Below are positions 1 through 6,132 of a stretch of 38,142 nucleotides of DNA, piece after piece (position 1 is the stretch's first letter; each line of letters begins with the position of its first letter). Below the pieces are notes generated by a model that saw only the letters and a list, made by a program, of their open reading frames with translations, did no database searches and was not told the DNA's origin. A program made the translations under genes and the position numbers. Source of the stretch: Yersinia rohdei ATCC 43380 (GTDB lineage: Bacteria; Pseudomonadota; Gammaproteobacteria; Enterobacterales; Enterobacteriaceae); NCBI RefSeq assembly GCF_000173775.1, contig NZ_ACCD01000036.1:1-38142 (forward strand). The letters run 5' to 3'.

Positions 1-337
1 AAAAACTCAATGCGGCGTTCCCTGCGGAGCTACTATCATGAAACCGAACAGAACTATAATCATAAAAATTCAATGTGGCGTCACCTCCATTACTAACTTC
101 GGAGAACAATAACTCCGAACCTTGATGAAAATTCATCAAGGCATTAGCGGCATTACTATTACCCATAAAGGAAATGAATGCATGATTAACGTTCCATTTT
201 ATATCGGTGGCTTCCTCATTTTCAACGAAGTGGTAATCTTCGTTCATGTCCGTTAATTCAGAGGCTTCACTACCAGTAAATACACAGCCACAGGCTAATG
301 CTATTGCGGATAATTTAGATGGAAAGGTTACTTTCAT
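1..337 (-). CDS. Autotransporter-like surface protein, N-terminal part (runs off left edge)
   Basis: An open frame starts at ATG 337 behind a strong ribosome site (AGGAG, 5 bases before the ATG) and is still open at base 1, giving about 112 codons. The first ~27 residues (MKVTFPSKLSAIALACGC and on) look like a Sec signal peptide. From about residue 57 the protein shows repeated units of the type GNSNAANALMNF, GGDATLNF, SSSAGNAALSF, alternating with SS/SEL..F segments. Such Asn/Ala/Ser repeats are usual in beta-helical passengers of type V autotransporters. A C-terminal beta-barrel would lie outside the window, so the class is inferred from the repeats alone. A lipoprotein is less likely, because the cysteines at ALACGC do not form a standard lipobox. 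Confidence 0.65.
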   Translation of the reverse strand, partial: MKVTFPSKLSAIALACGCVFTGSEASELTDMNEDYHFVENEEATDIKWNVNHAFISFMGNSNAANALMNFHQGSELLFSEVSNGGDATLNFYDYSSVRFHDSSSAGNAALSF

Positions 338-952
338 AACGTCTCCTTTATTTTTCCTCTTTTTTGTTGTAATGGGTTTATTCAATAACCATACCGCCGT
401 TATTGAGTGATTAAAATAACTCCTCCTGGTAGAAAGTTATAACCTTTCACATTTTTTGGGTTATTATGCGGAGTAAGATAATTTAAATTAAAATTTTTTC
501 AAGATACTTTAATAATAAATTAATAGCTGAGGAAAAAGAAAACATTTAATGTAACTTAATGTATTCATTGAGTTTATTGTTTGATTGATAATAGCCAGAA
601 TAACAAAGTAAAGAATTGTATAGAAATGTCGTGATTTAATTTTATAACAGATTAATAACATAATGATAAAATATTACGTTGAGCTTGATGACAAACTTGG
701 TTTATAGCACAGAGTGGGTCGGGGCGGCTGCACCGATGGGCGCTCCGACGGCTCACGCCATTACGCCATTACGCCCCATTCGACACATTACCCGCTAAAG
801 TCTCTAATTAGTTGAATTGATATATAATATCCGCTTTTGATATTTTCTCATGGCCAGCGTTACTGTTCATAGTACACGATTGTTAACACTCAATGGAGTG
901 CTAGTTAATGAATGCTTCTCTTTATTTAAAATAAAAACTAAATGCAGATAGG
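338..952. other. AT-rich intergenic stretch
   Basis: About 600 bases without a convincing gene. It holds the leader of the autotransporter-like gene, long A/T runs, and one GC-richer island (about 705-803) that is a copy of a dispersed repeat listed separately. A TATAAT-like hexamer lies near 824-829 without a clear -35 partner. The minus-strand frame at 867-1115 has no recognisable features and lies opposite better candidate ORFs. Confidence 0.5.
705..803 (-). repeat. Dispersed repeat, copy 1 (inverted relative to copy 2)
   Basis: Read on the minus strand, this island aligns through about 90 bases with 30560-30655. Both share the core GCCGTCGGAGCGCCCAT, preceded by CGAATGGG and followed by GGTGCAG/GGTACAG and CCCC. 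Copy 1 also carries a tandem duplication of CGCCATTA near 757-774. It stands out as GC-rich within AT-rich DNA. It does not match the ERIC consensus as I remember it, and I cannot name the family. Confidence 0.75.
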
Positions 953-1123
953 ATGTTATCACTCTCACTAAATTGTGGGATAAAAGAAACGATGAGTTCT
1001 GCCAAAGGAACAATCGAGAGTGTATATAGTGGAGCAGAGAGAGCCAGTTGGTATACATCTTGTTTCTTTGAAAAATATGCGAGTGAATGTCAGGAGATAA
1101 AAGCTGAGGATGCAAATAATTGA
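953..1123 (+). CDS. Small hypothetical protein, 56 aa (first of two overlapping ORFs)
   Basis: This frame begins MLSLSLNCGIKE and ends KAEDANN. An internal start at 992 (MSSAKG) is possible, because the ribosome site before 953 is poor (AGG too close). The product is small, has three cysteines in its full length, and has an acidic C-terminus with no membrane segment. I do not recognise a family. Support is indirect: its last 14 bases overlap the start of the next ORF in the same direction, and a terminator-like hairpin follows that second ORF, so the three look like one transcript. Codon use is AT-rich, unlike the core genes, which suggests acquired DNA. Confidence 0.35.
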   Translation: MLSLSLNCGIKETMSSAKGTIESVYSGAERASWYTSCFFEKYASECQEIKAEDANN

Positions 1124-1277
1124 ATCGGGTTATTATAATTTATTGCGAATCAATAACATGGAAATGCTTTGCGTATATATTGAGACTATAACTTCCAAAA
1201 CAATAAACAAAATACGTTCAAAGTCTAATCTAACATTTAACGAAGTTGTAGATATACTTAATAGTATGGGCAGGTAA
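1110..1277 (+). CDS. Small hypothetical protein, 55 aa (second of two overlapping ORFs)
   Basis: The start ATG 1110 lies inside the end of the preceding small ORF (overlap 1110-1123). An AGGAG about 13 bases upstream could serve as a distant ribosome site. The protein begins MQIIESGYYNLLRINN and ends with a basic then hydrophobic stretch (KSNLTFNEVVDILNSMGR) that could form a short helix-turn-helix-like segment; that reading is speculative. There is no signal peptide or membrane helix. An AT-rich hairpin with a T-run follows 31 bases after the stop. I do not recognise the family. Confidence 0.38.
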   Translation: MQIIESGYYNLLRINNMEMLCVYIETITSKTINKIRSKSNLTFNEVVDILNSMGR

Positions 1278-1307
1278 TAAAAAAATATTATATAATATAT
1301 AACTTTC

Positions 1308-1340
1308 AACGATAACATTTATTATTATCGTTTTATTTTC
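1308..1340 (+). terminator. AT-rich intrinsic terminator after the small-ORF pair
   Basis: AACGATAA (1308-1315) pairs perfectly with TTATCGTT (1325-1332) across a 9-base loop, and TTATTTT follows. Orientation and place fit termination of the 953-1277 transcript. Confidence 0.6.
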
Positions 1341-1463
1341 AGTTTTCTATGTTGAGTTTTTCCCTGCTCACTTTGGTAAGTTCACGTTAGTAAAAATTGT
1401 AATTGTGTTTTTTGTGTCATGCAAAATAATACCTAATAAACATATCTGAAATAAAATCAATAC

Positions 1464-1598
1464 GATGGCGATCGGGTGCGTTTTTGGTCTGCGCCGTCCA
1501 TGGGTGAGCAAGTTATGGTGCTCAGTATCGACGGCGAACTCACCACCGGTTTTGTGCTGCCCGCTATCTTTTCGGATGCCAACCCCGCGCTCTCGTAA
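1464..1598 (+). pseudogene. Remnant of P2-type baseplate assembly protein V
   Basis: The plus-strand frame from 1464 reads GDRVRFWSAPSMGEQVMVLS, then an ELTTGFVLP..FSDANPA stretch, then a stop at 1596-1598. This is the pattern of the N-terminal OB-like domain of gpV-family baseplate proteins (EGEQV, ELTTG, GIFSDANPAPS). The usual N-terminus and the whole C-terminal part are missing. The stop falls where the family normally continues (PSDSADA), and the same frame goes on as S-A-V-A, so a nonsense change followed by deletion is likely. Confidence 0.7.
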
Positions 1599-1610
1599 TC
1601 GGCTGTTGCC

Positions 1611-1766
1611 ATGGTGATCACCTTCAACATCCTACTCGACGTCATTGCAATCGATAATCAACAGACTGATATTCAGCAATTGGATGCTTTAAAGCGCTAC
1701 CGCGTGGCGCTAATGCGCATTGACCCCAACACCGCACCAGATATTGACTGGCCGGCTAAACCATAA
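1611..1766 (+). pseudogene. 3' end of a phage tail fibre assembly (Tfa) gene
   Basis: An in-frame stretch ends with LDALKRYRVALMRID and APDIDWPAKP before TAA 1764. This C-terminal signature (a W/K-R-Y-R-V-x-L segment, then a DI-W-P-x-P tail) is typical of P2/lambda-type tail fibre assembly chaperones. Only about 35-50 residues survive. It follows the gpV fragment in the same frame, so the intervening P2-order genes (W, J, I, H) have been deleted. An ATG at 1611 gives a 51-codon ORF, but nothing suggests it is functional. Confidence 0.68.
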
Positions 1767-1922
1767 TTTTGACTGGCGATATCACGTTGATGTCGCCTTA
1801 TATCTACTATTTTTACACCCTATTTATTCCGCACTTTGATTGTTTTTCCTTTCTTATTCCTATCGATAACTCATTATTTTAAATAGAAAAAATGTTTATC
1901 CTAAAGTGGTGCGGAGTGATTG
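1755..1922 (+). repeat. Direct repeat, left copy, flanking the rpn gene
   Basis: Begins GCTAAACCATAATTTT and ends near AATGTTTATCCTAAAGTGG. It matches 2859-3036 in the same order: GCTAAA-CCATA, GGCGAT, then CGATAACTCAYTATTTT, then AAAAATGTTTRTCCTAAARTG. The middle is diverged. It includes the final codons of the tfa remnant, so the duplicated unit began at a tail-fibre-assembly 3' end. Confidence 0.65.
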
Positions 1923-1954
1923 CTCACACTGATACCCATGACTATTATCGCCCG

Positions 1955-2851
1955 ATGAAAACGACCCCATCCCCTCACGATGCGCTATTTAAGAATTTTA
2001 TGACCCAGCCCGCGACGGCGTGTGACCTGCTGGAGTTCCATTTGCCGCCTGAATTGCGGCAACTTTGTGACCTGAGCACCTTACGGCTGGAATCTGGCAG
2101 TTTCATTGAAAACAACCTGCGCGCTTGCTACTCGGACGTGCTCTACTCGCTCAAAACGACTACGGGGGACGGTTATGTTTACGCTCTCATTGAACATCAA
2201 AGTTCCCCTGATAAACATATGGCTTTTCGCCTGATGCGCTACGCTATTGCCGCCATGCAGAGCCACCTGGAAGCGGGGAACGACCAGTTGCCGCTGGTCA
2301 TTCCCATCCTCTTCTATCACGGGAAGGTCACGCCGTATCCGTATCCCATGAGCTGGCTGCATGCCTTTAACCAACCCGCACTCGCCGGACGGTTGTACAG
2401 TGGTGATTTCCCGCTGGTCGATGTGACGGTAATCCCCGATAACGAAATCATGACCCATCGACGCATTGCTCTGCTGGAATTGTTGCAAAAACATATTCGT
2501 CAGCGTGAGTTATCTGAATTATCGGATCAACTGGTCATGGTGATAGCAAGTGGTTACACTACAGAAGATCAACTAAAAGCGGCGATAAATTACATCATAC
2601 AGGTTGGCGATACGGCAAACCCAGAAGCGTTCCTCCGCAGCCTGGCCAACCGCTTACCGCAGCACGAGGAGTCACTGATGACAATTGCACAAAAACTGGA
2701 ACAAAAAGGTGAAGCCAGGGGCGAGGCCATAGGTGAGAAGAATGCCACTCTGAAAATTGCCCAAACTATGTTAGCTAATGGTCTTGACCGCGCGACGGTA
2801 ATGAAAATGACCGGTCTGAGCGAAAAAGAGCTGGCACAAATTTGCCATTAA
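1955..2851 (+). CDS. Rpn family recombination-promoting nuclease / YhgA-like putative transposase
   Basis: 298 residues. Family members act in RecA-independent recombination and carry an N-terminal PD-(D/E)XK nuclease domain. Here that domain covers about residues 5-210, opening PHDALFKNFM, with likely catalytic D61 (YSDVLY), E80 and Q82 (YALIEHQSSPD). The C-terminus has the usual charged GEARGEAIGEK segment and a short helical tail (MTGLSEKEL). I chose ATG 1955, where homologues begin. An upstream ATG at 1892 would add 21 residues, but it lies inside DNA duplicated downstream, so it is probably not coding. No clear ribosome site is visible at either start. The gene sits between prophage fragments and two direct repeats, so it is probably a passenger inserted into the prophage. 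It appears intact. Confidence 0.88.
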   Translation: MKTTPSPHDALFKNFMTQPATACDLLEFHLPPELRQLCDLSTLRLESGSFIENNLRACYSDVLYSLKTTTGDGYVYALIEHQSSPDKHMAFRLMRYAIAAMQSHLEAGNDQLPLVIPILFYHGKVTPYPYPMSWLHAFNQPALAGRLYSGDFPLVDVTVIPDNEIMTHRRIALLELLQKHIRQRELSELSDQLVMVIASGYTTEDQLKAAINYIIQVGDTANPEAFLRSLANRLPQHEESLMTIAQKLEQKGEARGEAIGEKNATLKIAQTMLANGLDRATVMKMTGLSEKELAQICH

Positions 2852-2858
2852 GTGGCTA

Positions 2859-3036
2859 GCTAAATCCATACTTTTAACAGGCGATGTTGCCTTAAACGTC
2901 GTCTGTTTGCGCTGTTGATTACCCCTTTCCCTTTTTCTTCCTTACTACTTGTTACCTCTTCCATCTTTTAAAGCATCACCGCGATAACTCACTATTTTCA
3001 CTGCAAAAATGTTTGTCCTAAAATGATGCTGGCTAA
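2859..3036 (+). repeat. Direct repeat, right copy, flanking the rpn gene
   Basis: Diverged second copy of 1755-1922, starting at GCTAAATCCATACTTTT just after the rpn stop and ending near AATGTTTGTCCTAAAATGATG. Similarity is strongest at the two ends. Confidence 0.65.
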
Positions 3037-3180
3037 TTGCACGCCATAACTTCGCTGGGCTATAGTCACGCCGCAGCGGCAAAATCCGCTGTCGGGTTTG
3101 GAACCCCGTCTTTCAACAGGGCGCATAACTGCCTAAACGGTTATTATGTGTAGGCACGGCTACATCTGTAAAACAATGGT

Positions 3181-3300
3181 GAGCTGGGCAGGGGCATCGA
3201 AAGATGCGCCGGATTCTCTGTTGACCGGTAGTTCCAACCTTGCCCAGTTCACCACCCCATAAAGAGATTGGAACCTCAAGGTGGTGAGTTTAAAAACTCA
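3181..3300 (+). ncRNA. Highly structured leader RNA candidate (phage-type)
   Basis: Several pairings lie in 120 bases. The arm 3181-3193 pairs with 3238-3250 over 13 positions (two G-U). Inside it, GCATC/GATGC (3194-3198/3203-3207) closes a GAAA tetraloop. GTTCCAA 3231-3237 pairs with TTGGAAC 3268-3274, which crosses the first stem. CACCACC 3250-3256 pairs with GGTGGTG 3280-3286. A last small hairpin lies at 3285-3300, next to the ribosome site of a 36-codon ORF. Crossing pairings imply alternative folds. The layout recalls the leader/immunity regions of P4-like satellites, but that link is inference from architecture. Confidence 0.45.
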
Positions 3301-3318
3301 TACAGAGAGGTAGTCATC

Positions 3319-3429
3319 ATGGATTTGACGACTAAATGCCTATCATTATTTACCAGCAATATCATTGTTATTCCCACACCTGTTTTTTCATCCGCCCCTC
3401 TGCTGCCGGAGGTGCGCTATGTACGATGA
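3319..3429 (+). CDS. Small ORF, 36 aa, possible leader peptide
   Basis: ATG 3319 follows AGAGAGG by 8 bases and opens MDLTTKCLSLF. The frame ends at TGA 3427-3429, which overlaps the start of the next gene (ATG 3419) by 11 bases. The product is short and hydrophobic, with two prolines near the middle. Overlap with a better-supported ORF suggests translational coupling, and the structured RNA just upstream could control this start. The family is not recognised. Confidence 0.45.
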   Translation: MDLTTKCLSLFTSNIIVIPTPVFSSAPLLPEVRYVR

Positions 3430-3613
3430 CACTCCCCGCGAAGTAGAAGAACTTATCGACCACTGCCGTGCGTTGATTTACGCCATCGTTACCCTTGATC
3501 GTGCCGATGCTAAAGAGGTGCTTTCGCTTATTTTGTGGCAACAGATTGATGCGTTACACAGTACTTATCTGCGGGATAGCGAGGAGGCACTAGAATTAGC
3601 TTTCGCCCTCTAA
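3419..3613 (+). CDS. Small prophage protein, 64 aa
   Basis: ATG 3419 has a GGAGGT ribosome site 5 bases upstream and opens MYDDTPREVEELIDHCRAL. A frame 18 codons longer is open, but its start has no ribosome site. The product is acidic and predicted to be mostly helical (EVEELIDHC, ADAKEVLSLILWQQIDAL), with no membrane segment. It has the look of small regulatory or accessory proteins of P2/P4-type prophages, but I cannot name the family. It is preceded by an overlapping 36-codon ORF and followed by a hairpin at 3620-3667. Confidence 0.6.
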   Translation: MYDDTPREVEELIDHCRALIYAIVTLDRADAKEVLSLILWQQIDALHSTYLRDSEEALELAFAL

Positions 3614-3926
3614 CACAACGGATAGGTCACCACTGAAATAGATTTATTGACGGTGAGCCTATCCACAATAATCTTGAATCTGTAGGAGTTGAGCCGTAAA
3701 CACAATGATATACAAAGGTTACACCACAAAAACCGGCTACAGCACGGCACACCAAAACCTGATTGCCATAGTGTTAATATTGGTGATGTAGTCAGTTTTC
3801 ATGCGGATAATATCGCTATTCTGCGTATCTGATTTTTTGTGCCACCTCTCACACAACCCCCACTAACTGCCCCGCGCGTAACAATCCGGCATCATAGCCA
3901 ATGAACGCTTAACCGGAGAAAAATGC
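3614..3926 (+). other. Prophage intergenic stretch with hairpin and weak 47-codon ORF
   Basis: GGATAGGTCACC (3620-3631) pairs with GGTGAGCCTATCC (3655-3667) with one bulge, across a 23-base loop and without a T-run. A frame from TTG 3689 to TGA 3832 ends KPDCHSVNIGDVVSFHADN and reads plausibly as protein. It has no usable ribosome site, so it may be another gene remnant. The rest, up to the sheath start, shows nothing clear. Confidence 0.35.
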
Positions 3927-4982
3927 ATGTCTGCAACCGATTACCACCGCAGTGCGCGCGTCATTGAAATTAACGAAGGCACTCGCCCGATCCGCACTGT
4001 CAGTACGGCGGTAGTAGGGATGGTCTGTACCTCCGATGATGCTGACACCACCCTGTTTCCATTAAATACCCCGGTATTACTCACCGATGTGCTGGCCGCC
4101 AGCGGCAAGGCCGGTGAAACTGAAGCTGAAACCACGTCCAATATTATTGGCAGTGTTACGCCAGATGGCTGCAAAACCAAAGAAGAGCCCATTATTTACC
4201 GTGAGAATTTCGGCCAGCGTGAGGCGATGGTGATTTGGTCTAATTTTCTAAGTTGGGACACCGTAACCAATGCGAAAACCACTGCTTACGCTACCGCTCG
4301 CGCCTTGGGCTTGCGCGCCAAAATTGATAATGATGTTGGCTGGCATAAAACCCTGTCTAACGTCGGGGTGAATGGCGTCACTGGTATCAGTGCGGATGTG
4401 TTTTGGGATCTGCAAAATATCGGCACCGATGCTGACTTGCTCAACAGCAAAGACATGACCACGTTAATCCGTAAAGACGGTTATCAGGTTTCACCACCAA
4501 TAGTTCGGGTTGCAATGGAACTGGTTTATTTATGTTGTGCACGCCAAGCGGATACTTTAGATATGAGAAAAGGCCAGTTGATTGATAAAGGGATATTAAT
4601 ACAGCGAAGCAAAACAGGCGTAGCGCAGATAAAAGTTTGGGGACCAAGGTTAACCGCCGCCACAGACCAAGCCAACCTACTACCTTTAAAAAAAGGGATG
4701 AGCAGTATATTTGTTCTCTTCCAGCAATCAGGCAGCCGGTATACAAGAGACGGTTTTAATAGTCGGTGGTTGAAAGCAAAAAAAGCAGCTGATGTGAAAT
4801 ATCCAGAACTGGAGTTTAATTTCACTTTCCACGCTCTGAAAGCAAAAGGTATCTCAGATCTAACTGGTTCGCTATATGACAAGCAGGCAATTTCAGGGCA
4901 CAAAAGCGCATCACAGACCGCAAGATATGATAGAAAAATTAATATTGTTCCTGTTGTGGACGGGCAAGATATGGCGAAGTGA
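3927..4982 (+). pseudogene. Chimeric relic: P2-type tail sheath N-terminus fused to tyrosine integrase C-terminus
   Basis: One 351-residue open frame joins parts of two phage genes. Residues 1-~186 match the P2 FI contractile tail sheath: the opening [18 protein letters not shown], then [44 protein letters not shown]. An in-frame deletion near residues 76-82 removes about a hundred residues of the family. From about 187 the protein is a tyrosine recombinase catalytic domain: R206 (CCARQ), K229 (SKTG), H302 with K305 in place of the second Arg (FHALK), H325 (SGHK) and Tyr334 (ARYDRK). ATG 3927 has a GGAG site 9 bases upstream. Base use shifts toward AT in the integrase half, near base 4485. 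With no DNA-binding arm and a sheath in its place, recombinase activity is unlikely. Its stop lies about 100 bases from tRNA-Leu. Confidence 0.85.
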
Positions 4983-5014
4983 TATGGCGAAACAATGGTG
5001 AAAGGTGATTTCAA

Positions 5015-5041
5015 AAACAAAAAAACCGCCTCTCGGCGGTT
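5015..5041 (-). terminator. Terminator of the tRNA Gly-Cys-Leu transcript
   Basis: On the minus strand AACCGCC, GAGA loop, GGCGGTT is followed by a run of T (complement of 5015-5023). It lies 45 bases beyond the tRNA-Leu 3' end and could also stop plus-strand read-through from the integrase relic. Confidence 0.8.
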
Positions 5042-5085
5042 AACGACATACTCATACTACTTTGTTTTACTTAGATTTGTTTCCA

Positions 5086-5171
5086 TGGTGCCCGGGGCGG
5101 GACTTGAACCCGCACAGCCATAAGCCGAGGGATTTTAAATCCCTTGTGTCTACCGATTTCACCACCCGGGC
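5086..5171 (-). tRNA. leuZ: tRNA-Leu (anticodon UAA)
   Basis: 86 bases, 5' GCCCGGGTGGTGAAATCGG to 3' CCCGGGCACCA with encoded CCA. The acceptor arms pair (GCCCGGG/CCCGGGC), there is a long variable arm of the leucine type, and the loop holds TTTAAAA (UAA). It is last of three tRNAs in the order Gly-Cys-Leu downstream of pgsA, as in E. coli glyW-cysT-leuZ. The integrase relic ends just beyond its 3' end, so it was probably the prophage attachment gene. Confidence 0.97.
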
Positions 5172-5181
5172 TCTGGAAAAC

Positions 5182-5255
5182 TGGAGGCGCGTCCCGGAGT
5201 CGAACCGAGGTAGACGGATTTGCAATCCGTAGCATGGCCACTCTGCCAACGCGCC
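5182..5255 (-). tRNA. cysT: tRNA-Cys (anticodon GCA)
   Basis: 74 bases, 5' GGCGCGTTGGCAGAG to 3' ACGCGCCTCCA. The anticodon loop sits in GGATTGCAAATCC, with GCA as anticodon. CCA is encoded. It is the middle gene of the three-tRNA cluster, with 10 bases to tRNA-Leu and 51 to tRNA-Gly. Confidence 0.97.
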
Positions 5256-5306
5256 TTATTCTTCTTTGCCTTACTGCCGAGGTTCGCTATTGCCAACCTA
5301 CTAATT

Positions 5307-5382
<76 letters not shown>

Positions 5383-5447
5383 AACATCAGAACTTACTGA
5401 TTCTTTTGCTATCTTTCGACGTTTGTTGCTGCCGTCTGATGCGATGC

Positions 5448-5475
5448 ATTCTACTTACCTGACGCAATGAGTCAA
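5448..5475 (-). promoter_or_regulatory. Sigma-70 promoter of the tRNA cluster
   Basis: On the minus strand TTGACT (5470-5475), a 16-base spacer and TAGAAT (5448-5453) are followed by a GC-rich stretch (GCATCGC), as expected of stringently controlled stable-RNA promoters. Confidence 0.65.
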
Positions 5476-5525
5476 TAAAATTATCTGACTAATGTGTTCG
5501 TTTGCTGCTTTTTGCGGCGCTTCGA

Positions 5526-6074
5526 TCAAGGTTCGAGCAAATCTTTCCACGCAGCGTTTAAATATTGGAACATTGACCAGAAAGTAAGCACTGCTGCGAT
5601 ATAGAGTAAAACAAAACTTGCCAGCTCTATATTAGGGTCTGGACGCCAAAGTAACCCGACCAATGAACCCATTTGGGCCGTGGTTTTAACTTTGCCAATC
5701 CATGAAACCGCCACACTGCTGCGTTTGCCAATTTCCGCCATCCACTCGCGCAGAGAGGAAATGATAATCTCACGGGCGATCATCGTCGCTGCCGGTAGTG
5801 TAATCCACCAGACATGATAATGGTCAGCAACCAACACTAACGCGATGGCCACCATGACTTTATCCGCTACAGGGTCAAGAAAAGCCCCAAAACGGGTGGT
5901 CTGTTTCCAGCGCCGAGCTAAAAACCCATCAAACCAATCGGTTGCCGCTGCAAACACAAATATGATGGCACACACCATCGGAGCCCAAACGAATGGCAGA
6001 TAAAATGCCAAAACAAAGAATGGGATGAGTACAACACGGAACAGAGTAAGCCAAGTCGGTATATTCAATTGCAT
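5526..6074 (-). CDS. pgsA: CDP-diacylglycerol--glycerol-3-phosphate 3-phosphatidyltransferase
   Basis: 182 residues, the same length as E. coli PgsA. It makes phosphatidylglycerophosphate, the committed step to phosphatidylglycerol and cardiolipin, in the inner membrane. The CDP-alcohol phosphotransferase signature D46-x2-D49-G-x2-A-R-x8-G-x3-D67-x3-D71 is complete ([19 protein letters not shown]). Hydrophobic helices occupy about 7-27, 31-46, 78-98 and 145-170. It lies 58 bases after uvrC in the same direction, as in other Enterobacterales, with the tRNA cluster downstream. Confidence 0.97.
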   Translation of the reverse strand: MQLNIPTWLTLFRVVLIPFFVLAFYLPFVWAPMVCAIIFVFAAATDWFDGFLARRWKQTTRFGAFLDPVADKVMVAIALVLVADHYHVWWITLPAATMIAREIIISSLREWMAEIGKRSSVAVSWIGKVKTTAQMGSLVGLLWRPDPNIELASFVLLYIAAVLTFWSMFQYLNAAWKDLLEP

Positions 6075-6132
6075 AATGCTACGATAACTATCTAGCTGCT
6101 GTGGATATTATGAGTATGGTGCAACATTAGCT

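Noticed and set aside
705-803. ERIC element
   Set aside because: The core sequence does not match the ERIC consensus as I remember it, and arms are not palindromic in the ERIC way.
867-1318. Minus-strand frames of 82 and 61 codons opposite the small-ORF pair
   Set aside because: Low-complexity Leu/Ile/Ser-rich products without ribosome sites; the plus-strand overlapping ORFs with a terminator explain the region better.
1892-1954. Extended N-terminus for the rpn gene starting at ATG 1892
   Set aside because: This ATG lies in sequence repeated after the gene, and the added 21 residues do not fit the family start PHDALFK.
4970-5110. Prophage attachment repeat: a second copy of the tRNA-Leu 3' end elsewhere in the window
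   Set aside because: I looked for the GCCCGGGGCGGGAC segment upstream of the prophage remnants and found none. Only a short tandem GATATGGCGAA (about 4969-4990) is present, which is too short to call an att site.
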